Source of the DNA: Bordetella sp.
Lineage (GTDB): Bacteria; Pseudomonadota; Alphaproteobacteria; Caulobacterales; Caulobacteraceae
Length of the DNA: 62,502 nt
Assembly: GCA_017308115.1 (NCBI GenBank)
Contig: JAFKFS010000031.1
Coordinates: 1 to 62,502, forward strand
Reading direction: 5' to 3'
Shown piece after piece: positions 9,039 through 18,155 of the stretch (its first letter is position 1; every line of letters starts with the position of its first letter). Position numbers and translations under genes: made by a program. The notes under the pieces were generated by a model. That model had not been told where the DNA came from, made no database searches, and worked only from the letters and a program-made list of their open reading frames with translations.

Positions 9039-9407
9039 TTAGCGGGTCCCGGCCTGACGCGCTTCCAGCGTGCGAAGGCTGGCTTCTTCGGCCTTCAGGT
9101 CTTCGGTCAACTGGGCCTTCAGCGCCGGATCGGCGACGGCGGCCAGGGCGGCGCGCGTTTCCTGCACCGCCTGACGGCGGGCGGCGATCAGGCGCGACAG
9201 TTCGTCCGGTTCATGCAGGGCCGGACCGGAGGCGGTCGGGCGACGGATCGCCTGGACCTCTTCTTCCTCGGTGGTCTTCAGCGCGGCCGCCTGCCGCGCG
9301 GCGGCGGCGTCGCGCAGGGCGTGCTGGACCGGGTCGCCGCCCTCGAACTCGCAGGCCGACAGCAGGCTGGCGCCCGCGACGACGAGGATCAGGGCGGCGG
9401 GACGCAT
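9039..9407 (-). CDS. Small predicted lipoprotein of unknown function
   Basis: A 122-aa protein with a lipoprotein signal peptide ([19 protein letters not shown], acylated Cys at 19). The rest is charged and mostly helical, with Ala/Glu/Arg-rich segments suggesting a coiled coil at residues 70-115. The start codon overlaps the purL stop by one base (TGATG), so it is coupled to purL, although nothing links it functionally to purine synthesis. No family is recognised. Confidence 0.75.
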   Translation of the reverse strand: MRPAALILVVAGASLLSACEFEGGDPVQHALRDAAAARQAAALKTTEEEEVQAIRRPTASGPALHEPDELSRLIAARRQAVQETRAALAAVADPALKAQLTEDLKAEEASLRTLEARQAGTR

Positions 9408-11629
9408 CAGCCCTCGATCCAGTTCGGCATCCAGCCTTCGTGGAATTCGCGCAGGTGGGCGACGGGCAGGCGGAACAGCTCGCCCTTCGGACCCGAGGAG
9501 GCGAAGTCCGTCCCCTTCACCAGACCGACGACCGAGGCGTGCAGGCCCGCATCCTGGGCCTTGGCGATCAGGCCTTCCGCGTCCGAGACGGCGACCAGAT
9601 AGCGGGCCTGGTCCTCGCCGAACAGGAAGGCGTGAGCGTGGGCGGCGCTGGAGGCGTTCAGCTCGATCCCGACGTCCGAGGCCAGGGCGATGTCCGCCGC
9701 CGCCCCGACCAGGCCGCCGTCCGACAGGTCGTGGACGACCGTCAGCTCGCCCGCCTCGATCAGGCCGCGCACGAAGTCGCCGGTCTTCTTTTCCAGCTTC
9801 AAGTCGACCGGCGGCGGGGCGCCGTCCTCGCGGCCCAGAACCTCGCGCAGATAGATCGACGCGCCCAGTTCGCCGTGCGTCTGGCCGATCAGCACCAGCT
9901 GGTCGCCCTCGGCCGCGCCGCCGAAGCCGGTGGTCACGTCATAGTTGGTCAGCAGGCCCACCGCGCCGACGGTCGGCGTCGGCGGAATGGCGACGCCGTT
10001 GGTCTCGTTATAGAGGCTGACGTTGCCGCTCACGACCGGGAAGTCCAGCGCGCGGCAGGCCTCGGCCATGCCGTCGGTGGCGCGCACGATCTGGCCCATG
10101 ATCTCGGGGCGCTGCGGGTTGCCGAAGTTCAGGTTGTCGGTGATGGCGATGGGGCGCGAGCCGACGGCGGTCAGGTTGCGCCACGCCTCGGCCACCGCCT
10201 GCTTGCCGCCTTCATAGGGGTCGGCCTGGACATAGCGCGGGGTGCAGTCGCTGGTGACGGCCAGACCCTTTTCCGTGCCGTGGACGCGGATCACGCCCGC
10301 GTCGGCGCCGGTCGAGGAATCCTGCAGGGTGTCGGCCATGACGTGGCGGTCGTACTGCTCCCAGATCCAGCGCTTGGAGGCCATGTCGGGGCAGGCGACG
10401 ACCTTCAGCACGGCGTCGTTCCAGCTGTCCGGGGCCGGGACTTCGGCCGGGTCGAGGCGCGATTGCAGTTCGGGCTGGACCCAAGGGCGGTCATACAGGG
10501 GCGCGTCGTCGAACAGGGGCGCCAGCGGCACGTCGCAGACGACCTCGCCGTGGTGCTTCAGCACCAGATGGCCGGTGTTCGTGGTCTTGCCGATGATGGC
10601 GAAGTCCAGACCCCATTTCTGGAAGATGCGATAGCCGACGTCTTCATAGCCGGGCTTGAGCACCGCCAGCATCCGCTCCTGGCTTTCCGACAGCATCATC
10701 TCATAGGCCGTCATGCCGGTTTCGCGCTGGGGCACCTTGTCCAGGTCCAGCTCGACGCCGACGCCGCCCTTGCCCGCCATCTCGACGGACGACGAGGTCA
10801 GGCCCGCCGCGCCCATGTCCTGAATGGCGGCCACGGCGCCCGAGGCCATCAGCTCCAGCGTGGCCTCGATCAGCAGCTTCTCGGCGAAGGGGTCGCCGAC
10901 CTGCACCGTGGGGCGCTTGGCGTCCGACTCGTCGTCGAACTCGGCCGAGGACATGGTGGCGCCGTGGATGCCGTCGCGGCCGGTCTTGGAGCCGAAATAG
11001 ACCACGTCGTGGCCCGCTTCCGGCGCGGCCGAATAGTAGATCTCGTCGGCGCGGGCCAGGCCGACGCACATGGCGTTGACCAGGATGTTGCCGTTGTAGC
11101 CCTTGTGGAAGTTGGTCTCGCCCGCCACCGTCGGCACGCCGACGCAGTTGCCGTAGCCGCCGATGCCCGCGACCACGCCCGAGACCAGGCGTTTGGTCTT
11201 CTCATGCGACGGATCGCCGAAGCGCAGGGCGTTCAGCAGGGCCACCGGGCGCGCGCCCATGGTGAAGACGTCGCGCATGATGCCGCCCACGCCCGTCGCC
11301 GCGCCCTGATAGGGTTCGATGTAGGAGGGGTGATTGTGACTCTCCATCTTGAAGATGCAGGCGTCGCCGTCGTCGATGTCGATCACGCCCGCGTTCTCGC
11401 CGGGGCCGCAGATCACGCGGGGGCCCGTGACCGGGAACTTCATCAGCTGCTTCTTGGAAGACTTGTAGGAGCAGTGCTCGGACCACATGACCGAGAAGAC
11501 GCCCAGCTCGACCTGGTTGGGCTCGCGGCCCAGCCGGTCCAGCAGGACCTGATATTCATTGGGGGCGAGGCCGTATTCTTCGGCCAGCTGGGCGGTCGTC
11601 TTCTGGGGGGTCTTTTGGGGCGCGCTCAT
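9407..11629 (-). CDS. purL: Phosphoribosylformylglycinamidine synthase subunit PurL (small type)
   Basis: Catalytic subunit of the FGAM synthase complex; with PurS and PurQ, both encoded in this window, it converts FGAR, Gln and ATP into FGAM. At 740 aa it is the short PurL that needs separate PurQ and PurS. Visible signatures are [17 protein letters not shown] near residue 50, [20 protein letters not shown] near residue 95 (ATP site), and [13 protein letters not shown]-like segment [20 protein letters not shown]. The ATG at 11629 follows AAGG. A small lipoprotein gene is coupled downstream. Confidence 0.97.
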   Translation of the reverse strand: MSAPQKTPQKTTAQLAEEYGLAPNEYQVLLDRLGREPNQVELGVFSVMWSEHCSYKSSKKQLMKFPVTGPRVICGPGENAGVIDIDDGDACIFKMESHNHPSYIEPYQGAATGVGGIMRDVFTMGARPVALLNALRFGDPSHEKTKRLVSGVVAGIGGYGNCVGVPTVAGETNFHKGYNGNILVNAMCVGLARADEIYYSAAPEAGHDVVYFGSKTGRDGIHGATMSSAEFDDESDAKRPTVQVGDPFAEKLLIEATLELMASGAVAAIQDMGAAGLTSSSVEMAGKGGVGVELDLDKVPQRETGMTAYEMMLSESQERMLAVLKPGYEDVGYRIFQKWGLDFAIIGKTTNTGHLVLKHHGEVVCDVPLAPLFDDAPLYDRPWVQPELQSRLDPAEVPAPDSWNDAVLKVVACPDMASKRWIWEQYDRHVMADTLQDSSTGADAGVIRVHGTEKGLAVTSDCTPRYVQADPYEGGKQAVAEAWRNLTAVGSRPIAITDNLNFGNPQRPEIMGQIVRATDGMAEACRALDFPVVSGNVSLYNETNGVAIPPTPTVGAVGLLTNYDVTTGFGGAAEGDQLVLIGQTHGELGASIYLREVLGREDGAPPPVDLKLEKKTGDFVRGLIEAGELTVVHDLSDGGLVGAAADIALASDVGIELNASSAAHAHAFLFGEDQARYLVAVSDAEGLIAKAQDAGLHASVVGLVKGTDFASSGPKGELFRLPVAHLREFHEGWMPNWIEG

Positions 11630-11670
11630 GGGCGGGCCTTCTAGCCGTCTCTGGGGCGTCTGTCAGCCCG

Positions 11671-12465
11671 TCACCGGCGCTCGACCCCGCGCCTCAGGCC
11701 GAAGACGATGACGACCCCCGCCACCACCAGCACGAAGGCCGCCGCCAGGGCGGTGAAGGCCACGACCGGCTTGCCCTCCTGCTCGGCCACGAAGGCCCCG
11801 ACCAGGCCCCAGGCCATGGGCAGGGGATAGGCCAGGGTGCGCAGCGCCCAGGTCACGCCGATCCCGACCAGGGTGGTCGCGACCACGGCCAGCACGGCCC
11901 AGCCGGTCGGCGACAGGGCGGCGGGCAGGGCCTCGAACGAAGTCGCCACGGTGATCAGGTTCAGCGGCGCGGCCACGGTCAGCCAGCCCGCCAGCGCCGC
12001 CAGCGGCCAGATCAGGAACCAGCGGTCCCGCTCCATCATCCCCGTCGCGCGGATCGTCCGGGCGCCGGCCAGCATGGGCAGCAGCAGGGCCGCCAGGGCG
12101 GCGAAGATGACCAGGACGCTGGCCGCCTTCAGGTCCATGGCCGCCATGATGATCCAGAAGCCGATGCCGAAGAAGGCCACGGCCGAGGGCCAGCCCATGC
12201 GGTTGATCAACACGCTCTCGCCGGTCTGGGGCAGGGCCTGGCGCCCCGCGTAGATCAGCAGGCCCAGATACAGCAGGCTCCAGATCGAGAAGGCGTAGCC
12301 GGCCACGCGCAGGGTCTGGTTTCCGTCGGCGGCGAACTCGGCCTGGTTCAGGCCCAGGCCGCCCAGCGCCTGAACCAGGGGAACGACCACGGCGAAGACG
12401 GCGGCGGCCAGCACGGCCAGGCGACGCGTCTGCTGCGCGGGGGTGGGGCGTTCGATGGCGGTCAT
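11671..12465 (-). CDS. Multi-pass membrane protein, TspO/MBR-like (tryptophan-rich sensory protein type)
   Basis: A 264-aa integral membrane protein with about seven hydrophobic segments. The stretch RVAGYAFSIWSLLYLGLLIY near residue 70 resembles the helix-1/2 region of proteins annotated as tryptophan-rich sensory protein, and FLIWPLAALAGWLTVA near residue 155 is also Trp-bearing. The start at 12465 was chosen for GGAG 6 nt upstream; a longer frame to 12510 has no ribosome site. It lies 41 nt upstream of purL on the same strand. The ligand and role are unknown, and the TspO relationship is by pattern only. Confidence 0.6.
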   Translation of the reverse strand: MTAIERPTPAQQTRRLAVLAAAVFAVVVPLVQALGGLGLNQAEFAADGNQTLRVAGYAFSIWSLLYLGLLIYAGRQALPQTGESVLINRMGWPSAVAFFGIGFWIIMAAMDLKAASVLVIFAALAALLLPMLAGARTIRATGMMERDRWFLIWPLAALAGWLTVAAPLNLITVATSFEALPAALSPTGWAVLAVVATTLVGIGVTWALRTLAYPLPMAWGLVGAFVAEQEGKPVVAFTALAAAFVLVVAGVVIVFGLRRGVERR

Positions 12466-12583
12466 GCGTCTCTCCGGCTGAGCTTCGCCGTATCTACGCG
12501 CCGGGGCCAAGAAGGTTCATCGGCCGATGGAACCGCGGCCGGGCCTCCCGCCTTGCTTTCAGGCCATTGAGAAGGAGGCCGCC

Positions 12584-12823
12584 GTGACCGATCCGAACAT
12601 CCCCGAGCCCGTCGAACAGACTCTCGAGGAAGAGGTGGAAACCAACCGCGCCCTGGAGCAGGGGCTGGGCGTGGGCGCCCGCGAACTGGCCGCCATCCAT
12701 GAGTCCGGCGCCGAAGGCACGCTCGAGCGTGCGGCTGACGAGGACGGCGAACCGGTCGAAGAGGCGGTCGAGGTCGGCGACGCCGGCCGCAGCGCCAGCG
12801 TCCTGGACCGCAAGGACGGCTGA
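12584..12823 (+). CDS. Small acidic hypothetical protein
   Basis: A 79-aa, very acidic protein reading (V/M)TDPNIPEPVEQTLEEEVET and ending VLDRKDG. The GTG at 12584 was chosen because a strong site, AAGGAGG, lies 5 nt upstream; the ATG at 12527 has none. No known domain, signal or membrane segment is seen. It sits 41 nt before the hydroxylase-like gene on the same strand and could share its transcript. Confidence 0.65.
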   Translation: MTDPNIPEPVEQTLEEEVETNRALEQGLGVGARELAAIHESGAEGTLERAADEDGEPVEEAVEVGDAGRSASVLDRKDG

Positions 12824-12863
12824 GGCGCTTGACCGTCGGCACGGAGGGCGGTTCCATCGGTCC

Positions 12864-13958
12864 ATGACCGACGTTCGCTCCAACGATCCACGACCTCCGA
12901 TCGACGCCCTCATCCGTGAGGCGCGGCAGGCGCGCGAACGGTCGGATGCAGCCGCCCTGGCGGCGGCGGCCGACGCCCTGTTGGGGATCAACCCTCGCGA
13001 GCCGCGCGCCCTGGTGTTCAAGGGCGACGCCCTCAGCGCCCAGGGGGATCATCGCTCGGCCATGAGTTTCTACGGCGCCGCCCTGGCTCAGGGGCGGGCG
13101 ATCGCCGCGCCGCCGCCGGATCTGCGGGCGGAACTGCAACACGCTGCTGCGGCCCAGGCCGAGGGCGCGCGCCGCTTTGAGCAGGGCCTGCGCGACGGGC
13201 TGGCCCGGCGGGGCTTCGATCCCGCAACCTCCAGTTCGCGCTTCGCCGCCTCTCTGGACCTGATGACGGGCAGGCGGCGGCTCTATTATCAGCAGCCGAA
13301 ATTCTACATGTTTCCCGGCCTGCCGCAGATCGAGTTCCAGCCGCGCGAGACCGTCGCCTGGCTGGCCGAGGTCGAGGCGGCGGCGCCCGCCATCCGCGCC
13401 GAACTGGACGCCATCCTGGCCGAACCGGCGCTGTTCGCCCCCTATATCGAGGATCGGGCCAACCGGCCCCGGAACGATCAGGCGGGCCTGCTGGGCAATG
13501 ACGCCTGGAGCGCGGTCTTCCTGTGGAAGGACGGAGTCGAGGTTCCCGAGATCGCCGAACGCTGCCCGCAGACGATGCAGGCGCTGGCGGCGGCGCCCCT
13601 GTGCCGCATCCCCGGCCGCTCGCCGTCGATCCTGTTCTCGAAACTTCAGGCGGGCGCGACGATCCCGCCGCACCATGGCCTGATCAACACGCGGCTGATC
13701 TGTCACCTGCCGCTGGTCGTGCCGCCGGCTTGCTGGTTCCGCGTCGGCGGCGAGGAACGCCAGTGGAAGGCGGGCGAGGCCTGGGCCTTTGACGACACGA
13801 TCGAGCATGAGGCCGCCAACGACAGCGACCAGGACCGCACCATCCTGATCTTCGATGTCTGGAAGCCCGAGATCACGGCCGAGGAGCAGGACCTGATCCG
13901 CGCCCTGTTCGCCACGATCGACGCCAGCGGCGCGGCGGCGCCGAAGCTGGGGGTTTAG
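12864..13958 (+). CDS. Aspartyl/asparaginyl beta-hydroxylase-family protein with N-terminal TPR-like region
   Basis: Predicted Fe(II)/2-oxoglutarate dioxygenase of the AspH family, 364 aa. Residues 15-85 form a TPR-like helical region ([20 protein letters not shown]). The double-stranded beta-helix domain covers about residues 180-345. It shows the two expected iron-binding histidines, in [18 protein letters not shown] and [15 protein letters not shown]. AspH enzymes use a His-His dyad without the usual Asp, consistent with this. The stop overlaps the purQ stop on the opposite strand by 3 nt. The substrate is unknown. Confidence 0.82.
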   Translation: MTDVRSNDPRPPIDALIREARQARERSDAAALAAAADALLGINPREPRALVFKGDALSAQGDHRSAMSFYGAALAQGRAIAAPPPDLRAELQHAAAAQAEGARRFEQGLRDGLARRGFDPATSSSRFAASLDLMTGRRRLYYQQPKFYMFPGLPQIEFQPRETVAWLAEVEAAAPAIRAELDAILAEPALFAPYIEDRANRPRNDQAGLLGNDAWSAVFLWKDGVEVPEIAERCPQTMQALAAAPLCRIPGRSPSILFSKLQAGATIPPHHGLINTRLICHLPLVVPPACWFRVGGEERQWKAGEAWAFDDTIEHEAANDSDQDRTILIFDVWKPEITAEEQDLIRALFATIDASGAAAPKLGV

Positions 13959-14617
13959 GCCGCCGCGTAGATGCTCTGGAACAGGACGGCGCCGTCGGCG
14001 CTGCCCAGTTCGGCCTCGAAGGCGCGGTCCGGGTGGGGCATCATGCCCAGGACGTTGCCGCGTTCGTTCTGCAGGCCCGCGATGTCGCCCACCGAGCCGT
14101 TGGGGTTGTCGACGTAGCGGAAGACCACCTGGCCCTCGCCCTCGATCCGCTTCAGCGTCTCGGCGTCGGCGAAGTAGTTTCCGTCGCCGTTGCCCTGGGT
14201 CATGACGATTTCGCGCTGGCCCTGATAGCCCGAGGTGAAGCGGGTCTGGCCGTTGGCGACCGTCAGGCTGATCGGCTTGCAGACGTATTTCAGGCCGCTG
14301 TTGCGCAGCAGGGCGCCGGGTAGCATTCCGGCCTCGCACAGGATCTGGAAGCCGTTGCAGATGCCGACCACGGTCACGCCGTCGTCGGCGGCCTTGCGGA
14401 CCGCCTGCATAATCGGCGCCTGGGCGGCCATCGCACCGCAGCGCAGATAATCGCCATAGGAGAAACCGCCCGGCAGGACGATCAGGTCCAGCCCCTTGGG
14501 CAGTTCGGTCTCGGCGTGCCAGACCATCTGGACCTGTTCGCCAGTGGAACGTTCGACGGCGACCTTGCAGTCGCGGTCGCAGTTGGAACCGGGGAAGACG
14601 ATGACGGCTGCGCTCAT
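13955..14617 (-). CDS. purQ: Phosphoribosylformylglycinamidine synthase subunit PurQ
   Basis: Glutaminase subunit of FGAM synthase that supplies ammonia to PurL. It has 220 aa. The class-I amidotransferase signatures are PGSNCDRDC at the N-terminus, [14 protein letters not shown] near residue 48, the nucleophile elbow [11 protein letters not shown] (Cys near residue 87), and [15 protein letters not shown] near residue 195 with the catalytic His. The ATG at 14617 has AGGAGG 7 nt upstream. It is monocistronic here, between convergent and divergent neighbours, instead of directly next to purS and purL. Confidence 0.96.
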   Translation of the reverse strand: MSAAVIVFPGSNCDRDCKVAVERSTGEQVQMVWHAETELPKGLDLIVLPGGFSYGDYLRCGAMAAQAPIMQAVRKAADDGVTVVGICNGFQILCEAGMLPGALLRNSGLKYVCKPISLTVANGQTRFTSGYQGQREIVMTQGNGDGNYFADAETLKRIEGEGQVVFRYVDNPNGSVGDIAGLQNERGNVLGMMPHPDRAFEAELGSADGAVLFQSIYAAA

Positions 14618-14684
14618 GGCCGGGCCTCCTAGCACCCTTCGCGAAGAATGTCAGGCGTCGCCGAACGTCTCCTGAGACCCGCCC

Positions 14685-14720
14685 GAAAAGAAGCACCCCC
14701 GGCGAGGCCGCCGGGGGCGC
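14685..14720 (-). terminator. Intrinsic terminator after the DUF4142 gene
   Basis: On the minus strand an 11-bp GC-rich stem (GCGCCCCCGGC pairing with GCCGGGGGTGC, one G-T pair) has a GGCCTC-type loop and is followed by TTCTTTTC. It lies 30 nt downstream of the DUF4142 stop and just upstream of purQ, separating the two transcripts. Confidence 0.75.
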
Positions 14721-14749
14721 CGTTCGTCCCGCGCCGGAGGCGTCCGGCC

Positions 14750-15343
14750 TCAGCCGGCCAGGCTGGTCTGCAGTTCCTTGGCGCGCTGCAGGTGCGCTTC
14801 GATCTTGGGCAGGACCGCGCGGGCGTGCTCGGCCAGGGCCGGGGCGTCCGTCTTGTCCGAGAAGCCGCGATGCAGGGTGAGGGCCTCCTCATGGGCGGCG
14901 ACCTGCTGGTCGACGTAGGTCTTGTCGAAGCTCGCCGCCGAGGCCGAGCGCAGATTGTCGATCAGGCCCTTGCGGCGCTGATCCAGTTCGGTCGGCAGGC
15001 TGACGTCGGGCGCGGCCTGCGCGGCCGCGGCCTTCAGGGCGGCGGCGGCGGCCGTGTGATCGGCCTTGATCATCTGGGCCAGCGCCTTGACCTGGGCGTT
15101 CTGCGAGCGCTCCAGCGCGATGTCCGCGGCCTGGATTTCGTACATGTCGCCCATGGCGGCGTTGGGGACATAGGCGCTGACCATATGGGCGCCCAGGGCG
15201 GCGGCCGAGGTCTGGCCGACCGGCTCGGACACGGCGTCCTCGACCTTGTCCACGACCTCCGAGCTCCGCTGCTGGTTGCAGGCGGCGAGGGTCAGGGCGG
15301 CGGCCGAGGCGGCCAGGACGACGGCGGTTTGCTTGATCAACAT
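14750..15343 (-). CDS. DUF4142 lipoprotein (ferritin-like helical bundle)
   Basis: A 197-aa exported protein with a lipoprotein signal (VLAASAAALTLAAC, Cys at 22). Residues 60-195 carry the DUF4142 four-helix pattern: YEIQAADIALERSQNAQVKA, then MIKADHTAAAAAL, then the C-terminal AAHEEALTLHRGFSD. DUF4142 proteins are predicted ferritin-like bundles of the periplasm or outer membrane, often induced by stress. Metal ligands cannot be proven from sequence alone. It ends at a clear terminator. Confidence 0.85.
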   Translation of the reverse strand: MLIKQTAVVLAASAAALTLAACNQQRSSEVVDKVEDAVSEPVGQTSAAALGAHMVSAYVPNAAMGDMYEIQAADIALERSQNAQVKALAQMIKADHTAAAAALKAAAAQAAPDVSLPTELDQRRKGLIDNLRSASAASFDKTYVDQQVAAHEEALTLHRGFSDKTDAPALAEHARAVLPKIEAHLQRAKELQTSLAG

Positions 15344-15385
15344 AGGCTTCTCCTTGCGATGAATGAGGACTTGCGGGGCGACAGG

Positions 15386-15625
15386 TCAGGATCTGGCGGC
15401 CGCGCCCGGGGTGACGGGCGCCAGTTCTTCCGCCTGGGTCTTGGGCGGCGGGGCGTCGGCCTGTTGCAGGCCGTCGTCGGGCGCTTCCCTTATGGACAGT
15501 ATGGCCTCGTGCGCCCGCATCAGGGGCGCGGCGGCGTCGGCGGCCTGGGCGTCGGTGGGCGAGGCGACCCGCAGCCGCCGCTGGGGGCCGCTGTCGCTGC
15601 CGACGACCACTTCATAGAAACGCAT
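15386..15625 (-). CDS. Small hypothetical protein
   Basis: A 79-aa protein beginning MRFYEVVVGSDSGPQRRLRV, with predicted beta strands at the start, then a helix (TDAQAADAAAPLMRAHEAIL) and a Pro/Ala-rich tail. GAGAGGG lies 4 nt upstream of the ATG. It is on the same strand as the DUF4142 gene, 42 nt upstream of it. There is no signal peptide and no recognised family. The N-terminus resembles a small strand-helix fold, but no function is implied. Confidence 0.6.
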   Translation of the reverse strand: MRFYEVVVGSDSGPQRRLRVASPTDAQAADAAAPLMRAHEAILSIREAPDDGLQQADAPPPKTQAEELAPVTPGAAARS

Positions 15626-15771
15626 GACGCCCTCTCGGGCCGAGCGGGCGGGGCAGCCGTGTGCGAAGCGGGGTCATGGTCTTCCTCCCTGTGACAGGAG
15701 CTTAAGCGGCCAGACGGCAGGGCGTTCCAAACGCTCAAGCCTGGACGCCCGTCTCGGGCCGGGCCGCCGGG

Positions 15772-15972
15772 GCCTCTCCGCCTCCGCCAGGCGCCGAAGA
15801 AGCGCGACAGGGCGGCCTCGTCCCGGACGGTCGCCTTGCCCCGACCGAAGCGAACGCAGCCCGTCGCCTGCAGCGCGCGCGCGGCGGCGTCGATGCCCGA
15901 GCGCTGGACGCCCGGCATGGCGGCCAGCCGCGCCTGCTTCAGCCGAAGCGGCGCTCCACCGGCCTCGCGGGT
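15772..15972 (-). pseudogene. Possible remnant of a Crp/Fnr-type winged helix
   Basis: In one minus-strand frame the text APLRLKQARLAAMPGVQRSG continues IDAAARALQATGCVRFGRGKATVRDEAAL. This resembles the C-terminal helix-turn-helix and wing of Crp/Fnr regulators common in this group (pattern L.HMLGVRR..V..AAGALQ..GLIRY.RG.I.I.D). No cyclic-nucleotide-binding domain precedes it, no good start is present, and no stop follows where the family normally ends. It is therefore called a decayed fragment, with low confidence. The surrounding 15626-16059 stretch shows nothing else coding. Confidence 0.35.
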
Positions 15973-16059
15973 CGGCCCTTGTCGCGCGCGGCGGCCGCCC
16001 GGGATGAGGCCTGGCCGGGACGGCGGACGCCGCGGCTCAGGCCCTACGACATCGGCGGC

Positions 16060-16542
16060 TCAGCCGTGGTTCTCATAGGTCGCGGTGATCGACGCCTTGG
16101 CCAAGGTGTGGAAATGCAGGTTGAAGCCGAAGACGGCGCCCGAGTCGGCCTCCGTCACGTCCAGCCGGTCCACGTCCACGGCGAAGACGGTGAAGATGTA
16201 ACGGTGCGGTCCGTGGCCGGGGGGCGGGGCGGCGCCGCCGAAGCCGGCCTCGCCATAGTCGGTTCGGCCCTGTACGGCGCCCTGCGGCAGCCCGGCGCCG
16301 CCCACGGCGCCCGCGCCCGCCGCCAGTTCGGCGACATCGGCGGGAATATTGGCCGCCGTCCAGTGCCAGAAGCCCGAACCGGTCGGGGCGTCGGGGTCAT
16401 AGCAGGTGACGGCGAAGCTCCTGGTGCCCTCGGGCGCGCCCGACCAGGACAACTGCGGCGAGGTGTTCCCCTTCGCCTTGACCTGGGCGTCGGGCAGCAC
16501 CCCGCCATCGGAAAAATCGGTAGAGGTGACGGTGAAGCTCAT
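16060..16542 (-). CDS. YbhB/YbcL-family PEBP (Raf kinase inhibitor-like) protein
   Basis: Phosphatidylethanolamine-binding-protein fold, 160 aa, the usual bacterial length. Conserved pieces are SPQLSWSGAPEGTRSFAVTCYDPDAP near residues 28-53, WHWTAANIPADV near residue 60, and GHGPHRYIFTVFAVD near residue 108. These form the anion-binding pocket seen in the family. There is no signal peptide, so it is probably cytosolic. It is divergent from the cyclopropane synthase gene. The biological role of bacterial PEBPs is largely unknown. Confidence 0.92.
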   Translation of the reverse strand: MSFTVTSTDFSDGGVLPDAQVKAKGNTSPQLSWSGAPEGTRSFAVTCYDPDAPTGSGFWHWTAANIPADVAELAAGAGAVGGAGLPQGAVQGRTDYGEAGFGGAAPPPGHGPHRYIFTVFAVDVDRLDVTEADSGAVFGFNLHFHTLAKASITATYENHG

Positions 16543-16666
16543 GCGGGCGCTCTCTGTTCGGGGGCGGTTTGGAGGCTCAGGCTGACGGAAGACTGGCCAC
16601 GAGCGTTGTGTGGCGACAATCTGTCACTAGCTAAGGTCAGGCGATCTAGATGTGCGGAGACACGGG

Positions 16667-17836
16667 ATGCTGCAAGCCCTGTTGGACCGAACTTTTCAGA
16701 CGCGCGCGATCCGGGTGCGGCTTCCCGACGGCCGGGAGCTGACGGCCGGGCCGGGCGAGCCCGAATTGACGGCCGTGCTGACGGACATGAAGACCGCCGT
16801 CGCCATCGCCGCCCATCCCGACCTGGCCCTGGGCGAGGCCTTCATGGACGGGACGTTCCGCATCGAGGGCGCAAGCCTCTATGACTTCCTGCAGCTGACG
16901 ACCTCGCAACTGGCGCTGCGGCCGAGGGCGCCCAGGCTGACCTGGATGCAGCGCATCCGGCGCGGGGCGGAACAGGCGAACGACCGGCTGCACGCCCGCA
17001 GCAACGTCCATCACCACTACGACCTGACGGTCGACTTCTACCGCCTGTTCCTGGACGAGGACCTCCAGTACTCCTGCGCCTTCTTCGAGCGGCCGGACGC
17101 GGGCCTGGAAGAGGCCCAGGTCGCCAAGAAGCGCCGGTTGATCGACAAGCTGTTGCTGCGGCCGGGGCACAGGGCCCTGGACATCGGCGCCGGCTGGGGC
17201 GGGCTGGGCCTGTCCATGGTCTCGCGCGGGGCGCGGGTGACGGGCGTCACCCTGTCGACCGAACAGCACCGCACGGCCAATGAGCGGGCGGCCGCCCTGG
17301 GCTTCGCGGACCGGGTCGACTTCCGGCTCCAGGACTATCGCGATCTGGACCAGACCTTCGACCGCATCATCTCGGTGGGGATGTTCGAGCACGTCGGCGC
17401 GCCGAACTATCAGGAGTATTTCGACGCCGTCGCCCGCCTGCTGGATGAGGACGGCGTGGCGGTGATCCATTCCATCGGCCGCAATTCGCCGCCCAACCGC
17501 ACCCAGCCCTTCATCCGCAAATACATCTTCCCCGGCGGCTACATCCCGGCCCTGTCCGAGGTGTTGCCCGCCATCGAGCGGGCGGGCCTTTGGGTCACGG
17601 ACATGGAGGTGCTGCGCCTGCACTACGCCGAGACGCTGCGGCATTGGCGCGAGCGGTTCCTGGCCCGGCGCGACGAAGCCCTGGCCATGTATGACGAACG
17701 CTTCTGCCGGATGTGGGAGTTCTACCTCGCCGCCAGCGAGGTCGCCTTCCGCGAACTGGGCCACATGGTCTTCCAGCTGCAACTGGCGAAGAAGCAGACC
17801 GCCGTGCCGCTGAGCCGGGACTATCTGTGCAGCTGA
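16667..17836 (+). CDS. cfa: Cyclopropane-fatty-acyl-phospholipid synthase
   Basis: SAM-dependent enzyme that adds a methylene bridge to unsaturated acyl chains of membrane phospholipids. It has 389 aa. The N-terminal region (residues 1-90) is the lipid-binding part. The catalytic part has SNVHHHYDLTVDFYRLFLDEDLQYSCAFF near residue 110, SAM motif ALDIGAGWGGLGLSMVSRGA near residue 170, and SVGMFEHVGAPNYQEYF near residue 240. The ATG at 16667 follows CGGAG at 7 nt; a GTG 15 nt earlier is possible. Two hairpins follow the stop. Confidence 0.95.
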   Translation: MLQALLDRTFQTRAIRVRLPDGRELTAGPGEPELTAVLTDMKTAVAIAAHPDLALGEAFMDGTFRIEGASLYDFLQLTTSQLALRPRAPRLTWMQRIRRGAEQANDRLHARSNVHHHYDLTVDFYRLFLDEDLQYSCAFFERPDAGLEEAQVAKKRRLIDKLLLRPGHRALDIGAGWGGLGLSMVSRGARVTGVTLSTEQHRTANERAAALGFADRVDFRLQDYRDLDQTFDRIISVGMFEHVGAPNYQEYFDAVARLLDEDGVAVIHSIGRNSPPNRTQPFIRKYIFPGGYIPALSEVLPAIERAGLWVTDMEVLRLHYAETLRHWRERFLARRDEALAMYDERFCRMWEFYLAASEVAFRELGHMVFQLQLAKKQTAVPLSRDYLCS

Positions 17837-17837
17837 C

Positions 17838-17892
17838 TTTCCTCCCCACAAGCGGGGAGGAAATGAAGAAGGCCGCTCTTTCGAGCGGCCTT
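17838..17892. terminator. Two tandem hairpins between cfa and purS (bidirectional terminator)
   Basis: The first hairpin is TTTCCTCCCC-ACAAG-CGGGGAGGAAA, related to the intergenic repeat tips. The second is AAGGCCGCTC-TTTC-GAGCGGCCTT at 17869-17892. They separate convergent genes and lack a long T-tract on the plus side. The second could serve the purS transcript on the minus strand. Confidence 0.7.
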
Positions 17893-17915
17893 GATCGTCT
17901 GAATCGTCATCGCCT

Positions 17916-18155
17916 TCAGGCGATCTCGATCCGGTAGCCTTCGATGACCGTGTTGGCCAGCAGGGTGTCGCACATGCGCTTCACCTCGGCCTCCTTGTCG
18001 GCCACGGCGTCGTCGAGGTCGAACTCGATCAGCTTGCCGACGCGGGCGTTCGACACGCCGCTCCAGCCCAGACCCTGAAGGGCGCCTTCGACGGCCTTGC
18101 CCTGGACGTCCAGCACGCCGGGCTTGAGGAAGACGTGAACCTTGACCTTGGCCAT
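17916..18155 (-). CDS. purS: Phosphoribosylformylglycinamidine synthase subunit PurS
   Basis: Small structural subunit that bridges PurL and PurQ in FGAM synthase. It has 79 aa: KVKVHVFLKPGVLDVQGKAV, then LGWSGVSNARVGKLIEFDLD, and ends with NTVIEGYRIEIA. This is the canonical beta-alpha-beta PurS pattern. The start ATG overlaps the purC stop by one base, so translation is coupled. Together with purL and purQ the set for the three-subunit enzyme is complete in this window. Confidence 0.95.
   Translation of the reverse strand: MAKVKVHVFLKPGVLDVQGKAVEGALQGLGWSGVSNARVGKLIEFDLDDAVADKEAEVKRMCDTLLANTVIEGYRIEIA

Noticed and set aside
12462-14696. 744-aa minus-strand frame across the hydroxylase and purQ genes
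   Set aside because: It changes between shadow text of three real genes, has no family match and no ribosome site.
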